DNA from: Streptomyces plumbidurans
GTDB lineage: Bacteria; Actinomycetota; Actinomycetes; Streptomycetales; Streptomycetaceae
Assembly: GCF_019857225.1 (NCBI RefSeq)
Contig: NZ_JAFJSY010000023.1
Span: 62,001-126,000 of the forward strand
Direction: 5' to 3'
Length of the DNA: 64,000 bases
Below, piece after piece: positions 28,462 through 35,365 of the stretch; position 1 is the first letter of the stretch, and each line of letters begins with the position of its first letter. The notes under the pieces were generated by a model that was not told where the DNA came from, did not search any database, and saw only the letters and a list, made by a program, of their open reading frames with translations. Position numbers and translations under genes: made by a program.

Positions 28462-29580
28462 ATGCCTTCACGATCTTCAGGAACCCCGACCGGCAGTCAG
28501 GGTTCGTCGAATTCGCGCTCCCGTATCGGGGTGATCTCCGGCTACGTCTTCCGCATCATGCGTGAGCAGCAGGGCTACACCCAGGAAGAAACGGCGGGGC
28601 ACCTGCGTGTTTCGCCGGACACGGTCGCGGGCTGGGAGTCGGGGCGACGCTCCCTTACTGCCGTGCCGGTGGGGCAGATGCTGATGCTCCGCCACCGGTT
28701 ACTTGCGATGGGCACCACGCCGGCTCTGCTGGCCGCTTTCGAGCGTGCTCTGGAGGCGGACGTCCTGCTGACGGGGGCCCTGGAAGACGTCTACGAGCCT
28801 GAGACCGCCCCGTTGGGCTCCTGGGTCCTCCAGCGCGACCTGGTGGAGGTTCTGGCGTGGCCCCTCAACGGCGTTGCCCCCGAGCCTGTACGGGCGTTGC
28901 CTGCCCCGCCCCGGCAGCGCCGCGGGCCCGTCCCGACCGCACCGGAGCTGGCTGCCGGTGACCGCCAGACGTTCTTTGCCCGGATGCGATCGACGGCTGA
29001 ACAAGCCCGCGGCGAGGACCAGTTCCTCCTGCGCCGGCAGGCCCTGTACCTGGCCGGCTACGACGACAGTGAGGACACCCCGGACTGGCTGGCTCACCAG
29101 CAGTCCGTGCAGCGTCCGAGCGGATGGCTCACGGACTGGCTCAACAGCCGTTCCGTTGCCGCTGTCAGCGCACGGCAGGGAGACACCGACCGCATGGAGT
29201 TCTTCATCGACCGTGCGCTCACCGACGACGACGCCAGTGAGAGGGCGAACCTTGCGTACTGGGCCTACTGGCTCGGCGAGAGTCCTCACATCCAGCTCTC
29301 CGACGACTTCATCGCCTCGGCCGCGCTGGGCTCCTGGCACGGCGAGAAGCTCCTGAACCATCTCGCCGCAGGCTTCAAGGCGGAGCACGGCTTCGTCGCG
29401 CTGAACATCCACAGCGTCTGGTCGCTGCTCACGGTCCGGCCTCAACTGCTGCGGTCCGGTGCAGCAAGCAGGGCACTTCGCGACAGGCTCCCCGTGATGT
29501 TGGATAGCCGGGAGTTGTCGGCGCGGGCGCGCCGGGAGCTCGAAGGTATCCGGTACGCGATCCGCCTCAATGAGGCGTGA
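28462..29580 (+). CDS. Helix-turn-helix regulator with a large C-terminal helical domain
   Basis: A 372-residue regulator: an XRE-type HTH at about 25-80 (RIMREQQGYTQEETAGHLRV, SPDTVAGWESGRRSLTAVPV), then a ~280-residue helical domain with a Trp-rich stretch (YWAYWLGESPHIQL) and no catalytic motif. ATG 28462 has GAGGAG 9 nt upstream; the longer frame upstream is discarded. It is divergent from the seven-gene operon and 12 nt before an HD-domain gene. Such HTH plus large-domain proteins often sense a metabolite and control adjacent islands. Ligand unknown. Confidence 0.82.
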   Translation: MPSRSSGTPTGSQGSSNSRSRIGVISGYVFRIMREQQGYTQEETAGHLRVSPDTVAGWESGRRSLTAVPVGQMLMLRHRLLAMGTTPALLAAFERALEADVLLTGALEDVYEPETAPLGSWVLQRDLVEVLAWPLNGVAPEPVRALPAPPRQRRGPVPTAPELAAGDRQTFFARMRSTAEQARGEDQFLLRRQALYLAGYDDSEDTPDWLAHQQSVQRPSGWLTDWLNSRSVAAVSARQGDTDRMEFFIDRALTDDDASERANLAYWAYWLGESPHIQLSDDFIASAALGSWHGEKLLNHLAAGFKAEHGFVALNIHSVWSLLTVRPQLLRSGAASRALRDRLPVMLDSRELSARARRELEGIRYAIRLNEA

Positions 29581-29592
29581 GAGGAGACCACA

Positions 29593-30180
29593 GTGGCTGA
29601 TGAGGGCCTGCCTGCGGTAGCACGGTTTCTGTACGAGGCGGGGACCTTGAAGGCGGCGAAGCGCACCGGTTGGTGGATGGCCGGCGTGCGTGACCCCGAG
29701 TCCGTGGCTGAGCACTCCTGGCGTACTGCGCTGATCGCTTCCATCATCGCCAAGCTCGAGGGCGCCGACCCGGCGCGGGCCGCTTTCCTCGCTGTCTGGC
29801 ACGACTCGCAGGAGACGCGCACCGGCGACGTCAATCACCTGGGGAAGAAGTACACGCAGGGCGAGGTCGATCCGCGTGCCATCACTGCCGACCAGGTCGC
29901 CGGGTTTCCCCAGGAGTTGGCCCAGGCCGTCGTCGAGGTCGTTGCCGAGTACGAGGAGCAAGAGTCCCCGGAGGCTGTCTGTGCACGGGATGCGGACAAG
30001 CTGGAGTGCATGATTCAGGGCGTCGAGTACAGGTCGCAGGGCTACGGGAATGCGCAGCGGTGGATCGACAACAGCCGCGGGCGGATCGTGACCAAGAGCG
30101 GCCAGCAGCTGGCCGACGCGGTGCTGGCGTCAGGCTCGCTGGACTGGCTGCGCGCGGCGCTCGGTGAGGGCGGCGCGTAG
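29593..30180 (+). CDS. HD-domain phosphohydrolase (5'-nucleotidase-like)
   Basis: A 195-residue HD-superfamily metal hydrolase of the HDDC2/YfbR type, whose members dephosphorylate deoxyribonucleoside monophosphates. Metal ligands are in order: His41 (VAEHSWRTALIA), His70-Asp71 (VWHDSQETRTGD) and Asp in CARDADKLECM. Start GTG 29593 with GAGGAG upstream, 12 nt after the regulator stop, so co-transcribed. It adds a dNMP-cleaving activity to an island that also contains a nucleotide kinase and a pyrophosphohydrolase. Substrate identity is inferred from the family. Confidence 0.88.
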   Translation: MADEGLPAVARFLYEAGTLKAAKRTGWWMAGVRDPESVAEHSWRTALIASIIAKLEGADPARAAFLAVWHDSQETRTGDVNHLGKKYTQGEVDPRAITADQVAGFPQELAQAVVEVVAEYEEQESPEAVCARDADKLECMIQGVEYRSQGYGNAQRWIDNSRGRIVTKSGQQLADAVLASGSLDWLRAALGEGGA

Positions 30181-30377
30181 ACCGTGCCGTAGAAGTCGGG
30201 GGCGTCGGTGGCGCCTGCTTCGGGGGCCGGCTTTCAGTGTGAGGCTGGGGGCCGGCTTTCGTCTTGGGGGTGAACCGTTCGGGCTTGTGAGCCGTAAAAC
30301 TGGGCAATTGCACGCGTGCGACTCACACCAACGTGGGAAGAATCCATCAAGAGCGGTCAGTGGCTGGACTTGATCTA

Positions 30378-30415
30378 GTGACCTGGGTCACAGTGTCAGA
30401 CCCTTGGGGGACACT
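30378..30415. promoter_or_regulatory. Inverted repeats upstream of the small gene pair
   Basis: GTGACC-TG-GGTCAC (30378-30391) is followed immediately by AGTGTC (30392-30397) pairing with GACACT (30410-30415). Both lie 42-79 bp before the ATG at 30457. The gap from 30,181 to 30,456 otherwise holds no gene. They look like operator sites for autoregulation, but no regulator is known. Confidence 0.5.
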
Positions 30416-30456
30416 ACTGTCATCGAGAAAGCTACTGGGGGGTAGGGGCGATTCGG

Positions 30457-30666
30457 ATGACCATCCAAGAACAGCGCGCAGCCGAGCACGACGACGACAT
30501 CATCACTGAGCTGTCGGAAGACGAGTTCCGTGCTGCCGCGTACCAGGCCCTGGAACGACTAGGGCTGACGTACGCACAGCTGCGTGAGATGGCCCGCCGG
30601 CGCGAGTTCAGCTCGGCGCAGGCCCAAACGCTATGGGTATCAATCGGCGGCGCACTTGATCTCTGA
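30457..30666 (+). CDS. 69-residue acidic protein, first gene of a small pair
   Basis: A short acidic, helical protein (IITELSEDEFRAAAYQALER, LGLTYAQLREMARRREFSSA) with GGGG before its ATG and two inverted repeats upstream. No known domain recognised. It overlaps the start region of the next gene, so the two are almost certainly co-translated. Size, charge, operator-like sites and coupling resemble antitoxin genes, but this is only a structural analogy. Confidence 0.65.
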   Translation: MTIQEQRAAEHDDDIITELSEDEFRAAAYQALERLGLTYAQLREMARRREFSSAQAQTLWVSIGGALDL

Positions 30667-31327
30667 CAGGCTCCGTGACCAGACCAACATGTTCGGCAAA
30701 GAGATCCAGTCTCTTCTGAACAGCACCATCGCCAGTCACGTACAGATAAAGGCGGTTGCGCTCTCCAAGGGCGACGACCGCCTTTTCACGCTCGGGCACC
30801 TCGTCAGCAAGCACACCATGACCGCCCAGCGGTTCCCTCTCAAGCCGAAGCGCGAGAAGACCGGCCTGTGGATGGACGTGAGCTTCCAGCTGCGTCTGGA
30901 TGCCGAGCGCGAGCACCTCATGGTCCACAAATCGTTCTTCGGTGTCTTCGGCTCTCAAGACGCCAAGCATGGCCTGTGCCACTACGACTACGAGCGCGAC
31001 AAGCCCGACGGCTACCCGGACGCGCACCTGCAGATCGACGCCCGCTCCGATCTCTTCGACGCGGTCAACGATCCCAGATGCGACCCGGGGCGGTCCCTGG
31101 CCCAGCTGCACTTCCCGGTCGGCGGGAAGCGGTTCAGGCCCTGCCTGGAGGACGTCATCGAGTTCCTCGTCGTCGAGCGGCTGGTGCAAGCACGCGACGG
31201 CTACGAGAAGGTCCTCGAGGCCGGCCGTGAAAGGTTCCGCAAGAACCAGCTGATGGCAGCCATGCGAAGGGACCGCGCAACAGTCGAGGTCTTCGTCGAA
31301 CGCTACGGCGTACGTACTGGCGCGTAG
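30656..31327 (+). CDS. Unknown protein coupled to the small acidic gene
   Basis: About 223 residues if started at the TTG at 30656, which overlaps the preceding stop; ATG 30689 (MFGKEIQSLLN) is the alternative. It has VQIKAVALSKGDDRLFTLGH, HYDYERDKPDGYPDAHLQID and a C-terminal basic helix, suggesting a DNA- or RNA-associated alpha/beta protein. HLMVHKSFFGVFG and the His/Asp-rich middle look enzyme-like, yet I recognise no family. It is followed by a strong bidirectional terminator. Pairing with the 69-residue gene is the only functional hint. Confidence 0.6.
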   Translation: MISDRLRDQTNMFGKEIQSLLNSTIASHVQIKAVALSKGDDRLFTLGHLVSKHTMTAQRFPLKPKREKTGLWMDVSFQLRLDAEREHLMVHKSFFGVFGSQDAKHGLCHYDYERDKPDGYPDAHLQIDARSDLFDAVNDPRCDPGRSLAQLHFPVGGKRFRPCLEDVIEFLVVERLVQARDGYEKVLEAGRERFRKNQLMAAMRRDRATVEVFVERYGVRTGA

Positions 31328-31335
31328 GAGAAACG

Positions 31336-31378
31336 GCAAGGTGGGCCCCACCCCCGTCGGGGGTGGGGCCCACCTTGC
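31336..31378. terminator. Strong bidirectional terminator hairpin
   Basis: GCAAGGTGGGCCCCACCCCC (31336-31355) and its exact complement (31359-31378) form a perfect 20-bp stem with a 3-base GTC loop. It lies between the end of the rightward unknown gene and the end of the leftward late operon, so it can stop transcription from both sides. Confidence 0.85.
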
Positions 31379-31484
31379 TTTCGAATACGCCAGGACGTTG
31401 GAGCGCCTCACGATGTGTCAGCCGAAACGGCGGATCTCCTTCGCTTCGCAGGACCCGGGCGGGCTGCGGCGCGCCGCAGCGCTC

Positions 31485-32150
31485 TCATGCGGTCTTCCGC
31501 CGGGGGTCGAGCGCGGCGGCCTGCGGTGCCGGCGACGAGCTGGACGGATCGGGGGCACTGTCGCGGCGGCAGACCAGGGCGTCCGGGTCGTCAGCGGGTG
31601 CCTGCAAGGAGTATCCGGTGGGGCACGTCTGGCCGTCTTTCCCGTCCGCGCCGTCCTTGCCATCCCTGCCGTCCTGGCCTGCGGGACCGGCAGGCCCCTG
31701 GGGCCCCGCAGGACCGGTCGCTCCGGCTGCGCCGTCAACTCCCGGTGCGCCGCTGGCACCTGGTGCGCCACTGGCTCCTGGGTGCCCTTCAGAGCCGTTT
31801 CTGCCCGGCGCTCCGGACGGCCCCGGCTTCCCGGCCGGGCCGGGCGGCCCTGGTACCTGCACGGGCACCTTGGCGCGGGCGCCGAGGTCGTCGACCGCCT
31901 TGCTGGGATCCGGCGCGACCGGGGTGCCACCGCCCGCCTGTACCTGCAGCCGAAGAGCACGGACGTCCCCTGCGAGCGTGGACACCGCGCTGCCGCGGCG
32001 GTCTGCTTCCTGGGCGAAGAGGTCGGCCTTGTGTGCCTCTCTGCCGATGAGGAAGAAGGCGAAGGCCAGGCCGCCCGCCAGGACGGTCAGGCCGGTCACG
32101 ATCCACAGGAGGTGGCGGGCGCGGTACAGGGCGCCTTCCGTGGGCGTCAC
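31485..32150 (-). CDS. Collagen-like membrane-anchored phage protein
   Basis: A 221-residue protein with one N-terminal transmembrane helix ([20 protein letters not shown]), a coiled-coil-like region, then about 80 residues of Gly-X-Y triplets ([31 protein letters not shown]) and a Cys/Ser/Pro-rich tail. It is the last gene of the leftward late operon, in the lysis block, overlapping (ATGA) with the small membrane protein upstream. A collagen-type rod attached to a membrane anchor is unusual in a lysis region; role unknown. Confidence 0.8.
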   Translation of the reverse strand: MTPTEGALYRARHLLWIVTGLTVLAGGLAFAFFLIGREAHKADLFAQEADRRGSAVSTLAGDVRALRLQVQAGGGTPVAPDPSKAVDDLGARAKVPVQVPGPPGPAGKPGPSGAPGRNGSEGHPGASGAPGASGAPGVDGAAGATGPAGPQGPAGPAGQDGRDGKDGADGKDGQTCPTGYSLQAPADDPDALVCRRDSAPDPSSSSPAPQAAALDPRRKTA

Positions 32151-32458
32151 GGCAGTTGCCCTCCCAGCTGGGCGACGATGGCGCGGAGACGGTCGATCTC
32201 CGCTTGGAGACGAGAGTTCTCGGACCGCAGTGCCGACGCCTCGGCCTCTGCCGCGCTGGCCCGGGCTTCGGCGGCGGCTTCGTCCGTCTCTGCCTTGTCC
32301 CGCTCCTTCACGAGGCGGCCAGTGAGCGCGTCATAGCCGGTCAGGGCACCGCTCTCTCGGGCAGCCCGGTTCGCGCCGCGCTGACCGTACATGGCCGCCG
32401 CCGCTGTCACGGGTGCTGTCACGAGAGCAGCGATTGCCGTGATCAGGGCAGCATCCAT
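32147..32458 (-). CDS. Small membrane protein with coiled coil, holin/spanin-like
   Basis: A 103-residue protein: an N-terminal hydrophobic helix ([19 protein letters not shown]) and a long Ala/Glu/Arg coiled coil ([20 protein letters not shown]). Small membrane proteins of this layout between endolysin and the end of the late operon are candidate holin-associated or spanin-like factors. It is coupled to the collagen-like gene by ATGA. Exact lysis function is not shown by sequence. Confidence 0.7.
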   Translation of the reverse strand: MDAALITAIAALVTAPVTAAAAMYGQRGANRAARESGALTGYDALTGRLVKERDKAETDEAAAEARASAAEAEASALRSENSRLQAEIDRLRAIVAQLGGQLP

Positions 32459-32488
32459 GCGGCCTCCTCGACGCGGTCCCAGGGCAGG

Positions 32489-32809
32489 TCAGAGTCTGTG
32501 GAGCGGCGGTGCCTGCCCATGGGCCGTCGAGGTGGCCTGCTCGATGCGTGGCGCGATGCCGCTTGGCTTCCACAGCGTCCGGTACGCCAGGCCGATGGAC
32601 ACGGCTGCGGTGAGCACACACGTGAGGACCGGCTTGCCACTGAAGTCGTGGTTGAAGTAGGCGGTTCCGGCACCGTCGAGGCCGGCCACCAGGAGCATGA
32701 ACAGCCCCTTGCTGGGGCCGCTCCAGCGGGGCTGCACGACGATGGCGATGACGGGTGGCAGCACGTAGCCGGTTGCTGCCGCCCACAGCTGCGCGTCGGT
32801 GAGTTGCAC
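32489..32809 (-). CDS. Small membrane protein, candidate holin
   Basis: A 106-residue protein with at least two hydrophobic segments (WAAATGYVLPPVIAIVVQPR, VLTCVLTAAVSIGLAYRTLW) and a polar C-terminus. I start at GTG 32809 (VQLTDAQLW), preceded by AAGGGG; the much longer reading upstream is a shadow of the endolysin. Two transmembrane spans and position next to the endolysin favour a holin. No signature motif exists for confirmation. Confidence 0.7.
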   Translation of the reverse strand: MQLTDAQLWAAATGYVLPPVIAIVVQPRWSGPSKGLFMLLVAGLDGAGTAYFNHDFSGKPVLTCVLTAAVSIGLAYRTLWKPSGIAPRIEQATSTAHGQAPPLHRL

Positions 32810-32886
32810 GCGAGTTCCCCTTCGTCTGGCGGACGCCGGCCGCGGTGGCCTCCCCGGCCGGTGGGAGTGCCGGCGGGTGGAGCAGA

Positions 32887-33963
32887 TCAGGCCACCTTCC
32901 ACGCGAGCGCGGTGAGGACGGCGCTCTGCACGGTGACCGGGGCGGGCGAGTTGTTGAGGAGGCGGACGCGCATGGTGCGGCCGGACGCGAGGTGCTTGGT
33001 GAGGGGGGTGACGTGGAAGGTGCCGCCCTTGGTGCCGACGGCCTCGTCGATCGGGTGGTCGGCAACGTGTTTGCTGCCCGCGTACTCCGCCATGCGGATC
33101 TGGACGGTTTCTCCCACGGGGAGACCGGCGATGTGCAGGCTGAGCGAGCCGGTGAACCGGCAGGGCCCGCTCACGAATACGGCGCTGCCCGCCGGATGCT
33201 CGGCGGCCGTGTCGAGCCATTCCTTCGTGAACTCGACGTCGTCCCACTGGCCCGGGGCGAGCGTGTAGGGCTTCGCGGTCCCCAGGTTCACTTCGTCGGG
33301 CATCGGGTCCTCCTCGAGGGTGTCTGCCTGCCTCTCGGCGGCCCAGGCGCGCAGCGCCGGCTCGGAGAGGTAGGCGATGGATCGGTCCAGGGGGTCGCTG
33401 GTGAACTGCCAGATGAGCGGGGTACGCCCCGCCACACGGGGACGCGTGGCAGCCTCGGCACGCGCGTACTCGGCGGCGCCCCACGGATAGGCGGGGTACC
33501 AGATCGGCAGGTCGGCGGGGACGTGGCCGGCGGCGAGATCGGTGCCGGAGGTGTAGATCCCGACGCGCTGCGCCGGGAACGCTGCCTGGACCAGGGCGAC
33601 CCACTCGCTGACCCAGGCCAGGATCTGCGGCGCCGAGCGGCCGGCGTAGTTGCGGCTGTCGGGGTACGCCTCGAGGTCCAGCCAGTGGCAGAACCCGGCG
33701 CGCGTGTACGGCGCGACCGCGCCGATGTAGTTGGCTGCCTCCGTCCGGGGGTTCTGGTTGGGCCAGGCGAAGTGGTAGGCGCCCGGGATGAGTTGGGCGG
33801 CGAGGATGCCGGTGATGTGGGCGCTGAAGGCGGCGTCGTGGCTGTGCTCGCCTTCGGTGGCTTTGGCGAACGCGAAGGCCACGCCTGCCTTCTTGTGCGC
33901 GGCCCAGTCCTGGGCTTTCTGGTGGGCGGAGACGTCGATGCCGCGGCAGGTCTGCGTCGTCAT
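32887..33963 (-). CDS. GH25-type endolysin
   Basis: A 358-residue phage muramidase-like endolysin. The glycoside hydrolase 25 domain is residues 1-215: GIDVSAHQKAQDWAAHKKAG near the start, LIPGAYHFAWPNQNP and HWLDLEAYPDSRNY with the Asp/Glu catalytic region, IYTSGTDLAAGHVP. Residues 235-358 form a beta-rich domain that may bind cell wall (PYTLAPGQWDDVEF). ATG 33963 overlaps the previous stop (ATGA). It cleaves peptidoglycan at lysis. Confidence 0.9.
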   Translation of the reverse strand: MTTQTCRGIDVSAHQKAQDWAAHKKAGVAFAFAKATEGEHSHDAAFSAHITGILAAQLIPGAYHFAWPNQNPRTEAANYIGAVAPYTRAGFCHWLDLEAYPDSRNYAGRSAPQILAWVSEWVALVQAAFPAQRVGIYTSGTDLAAGHVPADLPIWYPAYPWGAAEYARAEAATRPRVAGRTPLIWQFTSDPLDRSIAYLSEPALRAWAAERQADTLEEDPMPDEVNLGTAKPYTLAPGQWDDVEFTKEWLDTAAEHPAGSAVFVSGPCRFTGSLSLHIAGLPVGETVQIRMAEYAGSKHVADHPIDEAVGTKGGTFHVTPLTKHLASGRTMRVRLLNNSPAPVTVQSAVLTALAWKVA

Positions 33964-34157
33964 CCCTGGTCGCCGCTCTCGAGCTGGCCGGCGTCTGCGA
34001 GGCGTACGGCGTCGGCGGATGCTGCCCAGGCGGCCTTGATGGCGTCTGGGAGGGCATCCCATGCGGGCAGCGGGTCACCGTTGTATGCGCGGCCGCCTAC
34101 GGCCTCTGCGTACGCCGTGTAGGCGAGCGCGGCGAGTTGGTCGAGATCGAACGCCAT
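33960..34157 (-). CDS. 65-residue unknown protein before the endolysin
   Basis: A small acidic protein (MAFDLDQLAALAYTAYAEAV, WDALPDAIKAAWAASADAVR) starting at ATG 34157 and overlapping the endolysin start by ATGA. Ala-rich helices dominate; no membrane segment or motif. Translational coupling suggests a lysis- or tail-associated accessory protein. Unknown. Confidence 0.6.
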   Translation of the reverse strand: MAFDLDQLAALAYTAYAEAVGGRAYNGDPLPAWDALPDAIKAAWAASADAVRLADAGQLESGDQG

Positions 34158-34284
34158 GGAATCTCCTGAAACGTGTGAAGGCCTTCTGCGGGCCGGGCCG
34201 GATGCGTGCAGGCGAGATCGATGGCGGGACAGCACGGGGGGGGCCGCTGAGGGTTGCTGTCAGAGCCGCCAAGGGTCGGCAGCC

Positions 34285-34307
34285 CCGCAGCCCTTGGAGG
34301 GCTGCGG
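34285..34307. terminator. Perfect 10-bp hairpin in the tail-lysis gap
   Basis: CCGCAGCCCT (34285-34294) and AGGGCTGCGG (34298-34307) form a perfect stem with a TGG loop, followed by a second GC hairpin near 34,310. The gap 34,158-34,806 holds no gene and lies between tail and lysis genes, so a processing or attenuation role is plausible. Confidence 0.5.
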
Positions 34308-34593
34308 CGCCCCGCCGGGGCAGCGCGGCGCCGTCGGCGGCTTGAGGCCCTGGGGGGGTTGCAACAACTTGAAGCGTGGCTGGGGCTAGTTGTGGTGCTG
34401 GAGACACACGCGCGCCTGCTTGGTCGGCTACGGGCTTCGTCGTGGCTGGCTTTCGGTGGCTGAGGTCGAAGGGCCGGAGGAGTCTGCGCGGCTTGTTTGG
34501 ATGGGGGTGGCTGAGCCCGGTGAACAGTCGCGCGCGTGGTGAGGCTGGTGATCCAGGTTCAGACAGTGGGGGTTGCTGAGCCACGTACTAGTG

Positions 34594-34767
34594 CGGAACC
34601 CCCGGCGGGAACGGGTTCCGGAACCCGTTCTGGAACGGGTTCCGGGTCTGTCACGGTCTCGGAACCCGTCGCGGAACGGGTTCCGGAACCCCCGGCGGGA
34701 ACGGGTTCCGGATGGCTCGGAACCCCCGGCGGGAACGGGTTCCGGAACCCGTTCCAGAACGGGTTCC
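34594..34767. repeat. Palindromic repeat array in the tail-lysis intergenic region
   Basis: Three identical 29-bp copies at 34594-34622, 34684-34712 and 34718-34746 (core GGAACCCCCGGCGGG followed by AACGGGTTCCGGA). Between and after them two hairpins have GGAACCCGTTC arms pairing with GAACGGGTTCC, at 34620-34643 (spacer TG) and 34744-34767 (spacer CA). Nested inverted repeats are dense, and no gene is supported here. Confidence 0.85.
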
Positions 34768-34806
34768 GGGCATCCCGCCCGTGGCCGATGCGACTGGCGG
34801 CAGCTG

Positions 34807-35355
34807 CTAGCCGGAGATCCACCAGACGCCCATGGCGCATGCGACGTCGGTTGCGGCGCTGGTGTTGAGGCCGGCCCCAGACGTCTGGAGGCCCTGCGTC
34901 TCGATGTAATCGCCGACTGCGCAGACCACTTGAGCGCCGGTGGCGACCGCGCTGGAGTGGGTCACCGTGGCGGCGAGCGTCTTTACGAAGCCGCCGGGAA
35001 CTGCGGTGCCGTTGACCGTGATGCGGGCGGCTCGGTTTCCTGTCGCGTTGCCAGCGAACGCCGCGATGCCCAACACGCTGTAGGTGCCTGCGACCTGCAC
35101 CGTGTACCGGGAGGTGTTCGTCGAGGTGCTGTGCCCGTTGTCACTGTCGAAGGCCTCGGTGTCGAGGGTGAGTGACGTCCAGGTGTTGTCGGACAGGGAC
35201 TGGACGCTGGTCTGGTAGCCGCGGAAGCGTGGCACGCCGTTGCCGGAGGCGCCGAGCAGGAAGTCGCCCATCGCTTTCACGTTGGCGTTCCACAACGCGC
35301 CGGTCAGGAAGTTGCCGGGTGATTCTGACGCGATGACCGGAACGGTGCGGGGCAT
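34807..35355 (-). CDS. Putative tail-fibre/baseplate tip protein
   Basis: A 182-residue beta-rich protein with an N-terminal SPGNFLTGALWNANVKAMGD attachment segment and a C-terminal jelly-roll-like half (SRYTVQVAGTYSVLGIAAFA, NRAARITVNGTAVPG, CAMGVWWISG), resembling trimeric C1q/TNF-like tips on phage tails. It lies 10 nt from the large tail protein and is read in the same direction. Host-recognition role is inferred from position and fold. Confidence 0.7.
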   Translation of the reverse strand: MPRTVPVIASESPGNFLTGALWNANVKAMGDFLLGASGNGVPRFRGYQTSVQSLSDNTWTSLTLDTEAFDSDNGHSTSTNTSRYTVQVAGTYSVLGIAAFAGNATGNRAARITVNGTAVPGGFVKTLAATVTHSSAVATGAQVVCAVGDYIETQGLQTSGAGLNTSAATDVACAMGVWWISG

Positions 35356-35365
35356 ACGTCACCTC

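Noticed and set aside
34573-35175. Open frame translating the palindromic repeats
   Set aside because: The NPRRERVP-like repeats come from the DNA palindromes; no start with ribosome-binding site and it overlaps the tail-tip gene antisense.
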